A DNA stretch of 6,767 bases from Bacteroidales bacterium UBA1628 (GTDB lineage Bacteria > Bacteroidota > Bacteroidia > Bacteroidales > UBA932), in NCBI GenBank assembly GCA_002321335.1, contig DCMG01000011.1, forward strand, positions 1 to 6,767, given 5' to 3'. How positions within the stretch are numbered: position 1 is the stretch's first letter; the number at the start of each line of letters is the position of its first letter. Below the pieces are notes generated by a model that saw only the letters and a program-made list of their open reading frames with translations, was not told the origin of the DNA and searched no databases. Positions 1-5,426 of the stretch are shown here, one piece after another. The translations under genes were made by a program, and so were the position numbers.

Positions 1-100
1 ACTTATTTTTTACACATTACTTGCCTTTTTTTCCGCTGTCATCAGACACGTTTGTCCATAGCTTAGCCACCACAAGATAATAGCGACATAAAACAAGACA

Positions 101-165
101 AACTGTCCCGGACGGTTCGGCGGTCGCTTCGACAAGCTCAGCGACCAAAATAGTCCAGGACAGTT
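101..165 (-). terminator. Probable operon terminator hairpin with a palindrome in its loop
   Basis: Eighteen bases after the stop of the SorE-like gene, the arms 153-165 and 101-113 are complementary over 13 positions. The one A/C mismatch on the plus strand becomes a G-U pair in the minus-strand transcript, so the leftward RNA forms an unbroken 13-pair stem. The stem is followed by TGTCTTGTTTTATG, a moderately U-rich tail. The 39-base loop contains a complete second hairpin (122-146). The tail is not a clean U run, so termination is likely rather than certain. The remaining tail at 1-100 holds no convincing gene. Confidence 0.55.
122..146 (+). repeat. Palindromic repeat, copy A (intergenic)
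   Basis: This 25-base imperfect palindrome has seven-base arms GGTCGCT and AGCGACC around the centre TCGACAAGCTC. It has the same orientation as copy C at 6459-6483 and differs from it at three positions: 5, 14 and 21. It sits in the loop of the terminator-like hairpin. I recall near-identical elements scattered through Bacteroidota genomes, but have not searched. Confidence 0.85.
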
Positions 166-182
166 AAATATTCAAAAATAAT

Positions 183-1463
183 TTACTTGCTCAGCTCGGC
201 GGCGTGTGAGAGGAGATATTCCTCAGCCTCGAGGTTCCAGAGGCCGTTATGGGCTTTGCAGAGGCGGTCGAGTTCGGCATAGACTGGGTTGGTCTTGCCT
301 TTCTCCCCGAAGTCGGCGATGGCGGTCAGCGGCATCTCTACGTGGGTGTAGATGAGCTTCTTGCCACCTTTGATCGATGGGAGGTTCAACGTGGTCTCAG
401 GGACTACATTCAAGCCACCTATGTGGGTCACGAGACCGGCCGGGTCAAGACCTTCGCCCATCATCTTGAGGGCTTCCTTCATGTCCTCGGTGTTTCCGCC
501 GCTGGTGCCTACCACATGGGTTGACGCATAGTGGACGTTGTAGAAGTTGAACGGAGCCTTGAAATCGGAACGGCCCGGGCCTGAGAAGAAATTCAGGCAG
601 CCATCGTGACCGAGGATGTCGTCACCCTGCTCGACGACTGCGGGAACCGGAGCCATCACGATGACCTCGTCGTAGCCGGTGCCACCGGAAATATCCTTCA
701 ACGTCTCAACAGGATTCTCTACAGTGCCGGTGTTCACATAACGCAGGTCAATTCCGCGTGAGGCAGCGAACTCCCTGGTGTAGAGCTCCGCAGCGCGGTC
801 AAGGCGTGCTTGGTCGATGTCCGTCACCACAAAGAGAGACGGTCTTCTGTCCTCACGGCGAAGCACATAATTGATCATCGCAAGCCCCATCGGGCCGACA
901 CCGGCCAGAAGGGCCATCTTGCCTCCGTCCTTGATCTCCATCTGATGAACGTACGAACCAGGGTGCGTGTGGTAGCAGGCGTGCATCGCACCGATCACAC
1001 AGGCAAGGGGCTCGCTCAATGACGCAGGATAGAATCCCTGGCCATTGTAATGCAGAAGGCACCCCATCTCCATAACTTCGGACGGGATAAGGATATAGGT
1101 CGCGTCACCGCCGGCGTAGCGATAGGAATATCCCGGGGCGGACAGCAGTCCGGCAGGGCCGTCCTCGTAGTTGAGGGCGGGCTGGATGGAGAACTTGTCA
1201 CCCGGCTTGAACTGATCCTTCCACTTGGCGCCGACCTCGATGATCTCTCCGGCGAACTCGTGGCCGATAATCGTGGGGTTATCGGCGATGTCACCCGGAA
1301 CTCTCTTGTGGTCAGAACCTTGATGGGAAGACTTGTAGGAAGACATGCAAAGGCTGTCGCTGACAACCTTCGCGAGGATCTCGTCATCCTTCATCTCGGG
1401 GAGCTCGAACTCCTCGAGACGAAGGTCTTCCTTACCATATAATCTAACGGCTTTAGTAAGCAT
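183..1463 (-). CDS. SorE-like zinc-dependent medium-chain alcohol/polyol dehydrogenase
   Basis: This is a 426-residue cytosolic NAD(P)-dependent dehydrogenase of the medium-chain zinc family. Its whole length, from the N-terminal AVRLYGKEDLRLE through the GTSGGNTEDM segment to the C-terminus, resembles L-sorbose-1-phosphate reductase (SorE) as I remember it. Likely catalytic zinc ligands are Cys39, His68-Glu69 (GHE) and Glu151. The four-cysteine structural zinc loop of classical alcohol dehydrogenases is absent. The Rossmann motif GVGPMG lies at 188-193, and acidic residues near 215-217 favour NAD(H), although this is not decisive. The start is supported by a perfect AAGGAG six bases upstream. 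It is the last gene of the operon, 12 bases after the E1 gene. No phosphotransferase or other sorbose gene is visible, so the substrate may well not be sorbose 1-phosphate; an alcohol/alpha-hydroxyketone pair feeding the adjacent complex is my inference. Family assignment is firm, substrate is not. Confidence 0.9.
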   Translation of the reverse strand: MLTKAVRLYGKEDLRLEEFELPEMKDDEILAKVVSDSLCMSSYKSSHQGSDHKRVPGDIADNPTIIGHEFAGEIIEVGAKWKDQFKPGDKFSIQPALNYEDGPAGLLSAPGYSYRYAGGDATYILIPSEVMEMGCLLHYNGQGFYPASLSEPLACVIGAMHACYHTHPGSYVHQMEIKDGGKMALLAGVGPMGLAMINYVLRREDRRPSLFVVTDIDQARLDRAAELYTREFAASRGIDLRYVNTGTVENPVETLKDISGGTGYDEVIVMAPVPAVVEQGDDILGHDGCLNFFSGPGRSDFKAPFNFYNVHYASTHVVGTSGGNTEDMKEALKMMGEGLDPAGLVTHIGGLNVVPETTLNLPSIKGGKKLIYTHVEMPLTAIADFGEKGKTNPVYAELDRLCKAHNGLWNLEAEEYLLSHAAELSK

Positions 1464-1469
1464 GGTCGT

Positions 1470-1475
1470 CTCCTT
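1470..1475 (-). promoter_or_regulatory. Shine-Dalgarno site of the SorE-like gene
   Basis: Read on the minus strand this is AAGGAG, directly after the TAA stop of the E1 gene and six bases (ACGACC) before the ATG at 1463. It fixes the start of the SorE-like gene. The E2-E3 spacer and the leader of the E1 gene have only A/T-rich sequence, so this site stands out in the operon. Confidence 0.75.
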
Positions 1476-3959
1476 TTACACACCCTTCTTAGCGCGGATG
1501 ATCTGCTCTGCCGTGGTCTGGTTGCTTACCGGAACATAGTCCATAAGAGGGACGATCTTCTCGTTGATGGCATCCAGGAACCATGACGGCTGAGGGAAGA
1601 ACGCTTCCTCAAGCTCGTGGCAAGGGGTGATCCAGTTGCGTGAGCCAAGCACTACCGGAGCAGCGTCAAGGTCATCGAACGCCATCTCAGTGATGTTGGC
1701 GGCGATATCATTGAGGTACGAGCCACGGGCGCAGCCGTCACCCGCGATAACGATGCGGCCGGTCTTCTTAACGGATTCAAGCACCTTGTCGTAGTTGAAC
1801 GGAACGAGAGAGCGGGCATCGATGACCTCAGCCTCCATTCCATACTTCTCCTTCAGGATGTCTGCGGCCTCAAGAGCGCGGTACAAAGTGGCGCCGACGG
1901 TCAGGAAAGTGATGTCCTTTCCAGCCCTCTTGACATCCGGCTCACCGATCGGAATCTCATAATATTCCTCAGGCACACCACCTTCGTGGAACATCTCGCC
2001 CTTGTCGTAGATCCTCTGGCTTTCAAAGAATATGACAGGGTCGGTGCCCTGAAGAGCGGCGTTCATCAAACCCTTCGCGTCATACGGAGTGACAGGGAAG
2101 CAGACCTTGAGTCCAGGAATATGGCAGCACAGCGATGTCCAGTCCTGCGAGTGCTGGGCACCGTACTTCGAGCCGACGGACACACGAACCACAACCGGCA
2201 TCTTCAGGATGTTGCCGGACATAGCCTGCCACTTAGGAAGCTGATTGAATATCTCGTCTCCGCAGCAGCCGAGGAAGTCGCAGTACATGATCTCAGGTAT
2301 CACACGGCCTCCGCACATGGCGTAGCCGATGGCGGTACCGATGATCGCGGCTTCAGCGATCGGAGAGTTGAAGAGGCGGTGATACGGAAGTGCCTCTGTC
2401 AGACCTCTGTAAACTGCGAAAGCACCACCCCACTCACGGTTTTCCTCGCCATAAGCCACCAGAGAGGCATCCTTGTAGAAACGGTCAGCGACAGCCTCGA
2501 ATATTCCATCCCTGATGTTGTAGGTCTTCATCTTGCTGGCAGGCTTGCCGTCCTTGTCGAGGTAGAACCTGGACTTGCCGGCTATCTGTTTCACGCGCGG
2601 ATTCTCCTCCAGCGGCATATTCACATCAGGCTTCGCGTCGCTGAGGGAGTCGATGCTCTGATTGGAGAACATCATGTCTCCCAGAAGCTCGCTCTCCTTC
2701 ACGAGATCCATTCTCGGAGAAAGATCGGTGTCAATCGCAAGCTTATAGCAATCGAATATGTTGGCGTCCACCTCCTTGCGGATCATGTCAAGGGTAACCT
2801 GATCAGCCACACCGGCCTCCTTCAGCTTCTCTCCGAAAGCGAAGATGCAGTCTTCCTTCTCCCAAGCCTCTATCTCCTCCTTTGTACGGTAAGAAGACTG
2901 GTCGCTCGGCGAGTGGCCGCTGTAACGGTAGGTGACAACGTCCAGAAGCGCAGGGCCTTTCTTCTCAAGCAGATAGGCCTTCTTGCGGTTGAACGCGTCG
3001 ATGACGGCGAGAGGATTGTAACCGTCCACCCTTTCGGCATCCATGGCATCGGCCTTGAATCCGGCGCCAAGACGTGCAGGAAACACATACCCCATCGTCT
3101 CGCCCTTTGTCTGGCCACCCATCGCGTACTGGTTGTCCATCACGTTGAAGAGAACCGGAAGTCCACCTTTCATGTCGCCTTCCCAGAGAGTATTGAACTG
3201 ATCCATGGAGGCGAATGTCATGCCCTCAAGGACAGGTCCGCGGGCCATCGCCCCGTCACCGAGGTTGGCGACAACTATGCCTTTCTTGCGGTTAACTTTC
3301 TTATACAGAGCGGCACCCACGGCGATCGAACCGGAACCGCCCACGATGGCGTTGTTCGGGTATATTCCGAAAGGAGTGAAGAACGTGTGCATCGATCCGC
3401 CGAGCCCCTTGTTGAAACCAGTCGTGCGGGCGAAAATCTCGGCCATCGCTCCATAGAGCAGAAAACGGATTCCGAGTTCCTTGACATCCTTTCCTTCGTA
3501 AGCCTTCTTGGCCACGTTCAGGGTGGCACCGCCCCAGAACTCCTCCATGACTTTCTTCAGTTTCTCATCAGGGAGAATCTGAATGGAACGCAGCCCCTTG
3601 GCGAGAATCTCACCGTGTGAACGGTGCGAACCAAAGATAAAGTCATCAGTGTCAAGGCAGTAGGCCATACCTACAGCGGCAGCCTCCTGACCGGCTGAAA
3701 GGTGGGCAGGCCCAGGGTTATTGTAAGCGACTCCATTGTAGCCACCCGTGGTCTTGACCAGATTCAGCATGGTCTCGAACTCGCGGATGTAGGACATGTC
3801 GCGGTAAATGCGGAGCAAATCCTCTTTTGTGAAATTGCCTTCCTCAAGTTCTTCCTTGACAGTCTTGCTGTACGTCATCACAGGAATCTTCGGAAGCTCA
3901 AGCTCGTGATCCTTCGGACGCAGGGTCTCGTTAGGATCGATGTATAGCGCTTTTGGCAT
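1476..3959 (-). CDS. Fused E1 alpha/beta subunit of a ThDP-dependent 2-oxo acid (or acetoin-type) dehydrogenase complex
   Basis: One 827-residue protein joins E1 alpha (about 30-430) and E1 beta (about 477-827) through a roughly 45-residue linker. E1 carries out ThDP-dependent decarboxylation or cleavage and reductively acylates the lipoyl group of E2. In the alpha half I see HRSHG at 112-116, GGSMH at 187-191, the ThDP/Mg motif starting at GDG 234-236 and ending at Asn276, and YRYSGHSPSD at 344-353. In the beta half I see the conserved start GEENREWGG (504-512), PIAEA with Glu536 as the expected ThDP N1' partner, GAQHSQ with His603, and PGLKV. GGSMH argues for the pyruvate/acetoin type rather than the branched-chain type, but FFESQRIY is less clear, so the substrate is open. 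The alpha half is longer than usual: there are about 70 residues between HG and GGSMH, and about 12 extra inside the ThDP motif. The start codon follows an A/T-rich leader without Shine-Dalgarno. Confidence 0.93.
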   Translation of the reverse strand: MPKALYIDPNETLRPKDHELELPKIPVMTYSKTVKEELEEGNFTKEDLLRIYRDMSYIREFETMLNLVKTTGGYNGVAYNNPGPAHLSAGQEAAAVGMAYCLDTDDFIFGSHRSHGEILAKGLRSIQILPDEKLKKVMEEFWGGATLNVAKKAYEGKDVKELGIRFLLYGAMAEIFARTTGFNKGLGGSMHTFFTPFGIYPNNAIVGGSGSIAVGAALYKKVNRKKGIVVANLGDGAMARGPVLEGMTFASMDQFNTLWEGDMKGGLPVLFNVMDNQYAMGGQTKGETMGYVFPARLGAGFKADAMDAERVDGYNPLAVIDAFNRKKAYLLEKKGPALLDVVTYRYSGHSPSDQSSYRTKEEIEAWEKEDCIFAFGEKLKEAGVADQVTLDMIRKEVDANIFDCYKLAIDTDLSPRMDLVKESELLGDMMFSNQSIDSLSDAKPDVNMPLEENPRVKQIAGKSRFYLDKDGKPASKMKTYNIRDGIFEAVADRFYKDASLVAYGEENREWGGAFAVYRGLTEALPYHRLFNSPIAEAAIIGTAIGYAMCGGRVIPEIMYCDFLGCCGDEIFNQLPKWQAMSGNILKMPVVVRVSVGSKYGAQHSQDWTSLCCHIPGLKVCFPVTPYDAKGLMNAALQGTDPVIFFESQRIYDKGEMFHEGGVPEEYYEIPIGEPDVKRAGKDITFLTVGATLYRALEAADILKEKYGMEAEVIDARSLVPFNYDKVLESVKKTGRIVIAGDGCARGSYLNDIAANITEMAFDDLDAAPVVLGSRNWITPCHELEEAFFPQPSWFLDAINEKIVPLMDYVPVSNQTTAEQIIRAKKGV

Positions 3960-3988
3960 ATCAGTAGTATATTATTAATTATTAAATG

Positions 3989-4019
3989 ATTATATTCTTT
4001 GACGGCAGTTTGATGACAA
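3989..4019 (-). promoter_or_regulatory. Weak candidate internal promoter before the E1 gene
   Basis: The 76-base spacer between the E3 and E1 genes is by far the longest in the cluster and very AT-rich. On the minus strand it contains TTGTCA (4014-4019) and, 19 bases later, TATAAT (3989-3994), about 30 bases before the ATG. The spacing is longer than ideal. The primary Bacteroidota consensus (TTTG with TAnnTTTG) is not present here, so in the presumed host this may be chance in AT-rich sequence. Confidence 0.18.
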
Positions 4020-4035
4020 TCACTTTATAGTACTG

Positions 4036-5415
4036 CTATTTCAGTGCGAACGCCGTCTCTTTTATGATTTCTGAAACAGTCGGATGCGGGAAGACAACCT
4101 CCTTGAGCTGCTCAAGGGTCATCTCCGACTCGATGGCGATGCATGCGCTGTGGATTATCTCGGAGCAAGGGTTGCCAAGCATATGCACGCCAAGCACCTC
4201 GTGGTACTTCTTGCCGACAATGATCTTGCATATTCCCTCGCCTCCCTCATTCTCGGCCACGAAGCGACCGGCATAGGCCATAGGAAGCTTTACAACTGAA
4301 TATTCCTTCCCGGAAGCCTTGGCCTGCTCTTCGGTGAGCCCGACTCCGGCGACCTCAGGATTGGTGTAGACGATACCAGGGATGGCGTCATAACGCATGT
4401 GGTCTTCCTTTCCAAGAATATTATTGACCGCGACCTCGCCCTCTCTGCTCGCGGTGTGGGCCAGCATCGAGAAGCCGGTGACATCACCTGCTGCATAGAC
4501 TCCGGGAATATTCGTGCGCATCTTGCTGTCCACCTTGATTCCGCAAGGCTTTCCGCCACGGTTCAGGAGCATCTCCACGCCGAGGTTCTCAAGGCCGAAG
4601 CCGCTGATGTTGGCGCGGCGGCCCACAGACACGAGGATCTTGTCTCCGCTGACTCTCTGGGTGTCGCCCTCCGGATCCTCATAGACAACGGTGTTGCCCT
4701 CGATGCCGGTGACCTTGCACTTGAGGCAGAAATTCACGCCACGTTTAGCGTAGATCTTCTGGAGCATTGCGCTGATCTCATCGTCAAGAGGTCCGAGAAT
4801 CTTCGGAAGCATCTCGACCACGGTAACTTTCGTTCCGAGAGTGCTGTAGAATGCGGCGAACTCCATTCCTATGACACCGCCGCCGATGACAACGAGCTCC
4901 GAAGGGCGCTCATTGAGCGCAAGGATCTCACGGTTGGTGACAATCACGTCACCGGCCTCCTTAAGGCCGGGGAACGGAGGCACAGCGGCCTCGGAACCTG
5001 TGCAGATGAGGATGTTACGGGCTACGTAAGTCTGGTCAGAAGCTGTTATCTTGATCCCTTCCGCGTCACGACCCTGAATCATGGCCTCAGCGGCCACAAC
5101 CTCGACATTGTTGGACTTCATCGCCAACTTCACTCCACCGACAAGCTTCTTTACGACCTTGTTCTTGCGGGCCACGATCTTGGCGTAATCGAAGGATGGC
5201 TCCTTGACATAGACACCGTAGTGATCTCCGGCGAGGGCATAGTTATAGACCTTCGCGCTGTAAAGAAGCGTTTTGGTCGGGATGCAGCCCTCGTTGAGGC
5301 AGACTCCGCCAAGTGATTTCCTTTCAAACAGAACAACCTTAAGGCCGGCGGCACCGGCTCTTTCAGCGGCCACGTAACCACCAGGGCCGCCACCTATTAC
5401 CGCTAAATCGTACAT
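4036..5415 (-). CDS. lpdA: Dihydrolipoyl dehydrogenase (E3)
   Basis: This 459-residue flavoprotein reoxidises dihydrolipoyl-E2 and passes the electrons through FAD to NAD+. The architecture is complete and of normal length. The FAD-binding GGGPGG is at 8-13, followed by acidic Glu31. The redox disulfide is Cys39/Cys44 in GGVCLNEGCIPTK. The NAD motif GGGVIG is at 178-183 with Glu201 at the end of the next strand, which favours NAD+ over NADP+. A second FAD motif, GVYAAGDVTG, lies near 305-315, and the C-terminal dimerisation domain ends in HPTVSE with the catalytic His444/Glu449 pair. The gene starts 11 bases after the E2 stop, with the A/T-rich leader TTGAATATAAT and no Shine-Dalgarno. Its position between the E2 and E1 genes argues for a dedicated E3 of this complex. 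Mercuric or glutathione reductase is unlikely given the HPTVSE end and neighbours. Confidence 0.97.
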   Translation of the reverse strand: MYDLAVIGGGPGGYVAAERAGAAGLKVVLFERKSLGGVCLNEGCIPTKTLLYSAKVYNYALAGDHYGVYVKEPSFDYAKIVARKNKVVKKLVGGVKLAMKSNNVEVVAAEAMIQGRDAEGIKITASDQTYVARNILICTGSEAAVPPFPGLKEAGDVIVTNREILALNERPSELVVIGGGVIGMEFAAFYSTLGTKVTVVEMLPKILGPLDDEISAMLQKIYAKRGVNFCLKCKVTGIEGNTVVYEDPEGDTQRVSGDKILVSVGRRANISGFGLENLGVEMLLNRGGKPCGIKVDSKMRTNIPGVYAAGDVTGFSMLAHTASREGEVAVNNILGKEDHMRYDAIPGIVYTNPEVAGVGLTEEQAKASGKEYSVVKLPMAYAGRFVAENEGGEGICKIIVGKKYHEVLGVHMLGNPCSEIIHSACIAIESEMTLEQLKEVVFPHPTVSEIIKETAFALK

Positions 5416-5426
5416 ATTATATTCAA

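Noticed and set aside
21..34. A T-rich run on the plus strand as a rightward terminator tail
   Set aside because: No stable hairpin immediately precedes it and no plus-strand gene is visible; it is equally an A-rich leader of a leftward gene beyond the edge.
10..42. A 10-residue minus-strand open frame (MTAEKKASNV) in the left tail
   Set aside because: It is too short and has no ribosome-binding or conservation evidence; chance is sufficient.
73..102. A Bacteroidota-like promoter on the minus strand: TTTG (99-102), 19 bases, TATCTTG (73-79)
   Set aside because: The downstream box lacks one T of TAnnTTTG, the upstream box overlaps the terminator stem, and no following gene is visible in the window.
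1986..3620. A 544-codon open frame on the plus strand, antisense to the E1 gene
   Set aside because: The minus-strand frame encodes an unmistakable full-length E1. The antisense translation shows no recognisable motif and is an effect of codon bias in a GC-rich gene.
4399..5316. A 305-codon open frame on the plus strand, antisense to the E3 gene
   Set aside because: It lies entirely within the clear dihydrolipoyl dehydrogenase gene and its translation has no domain-like features.
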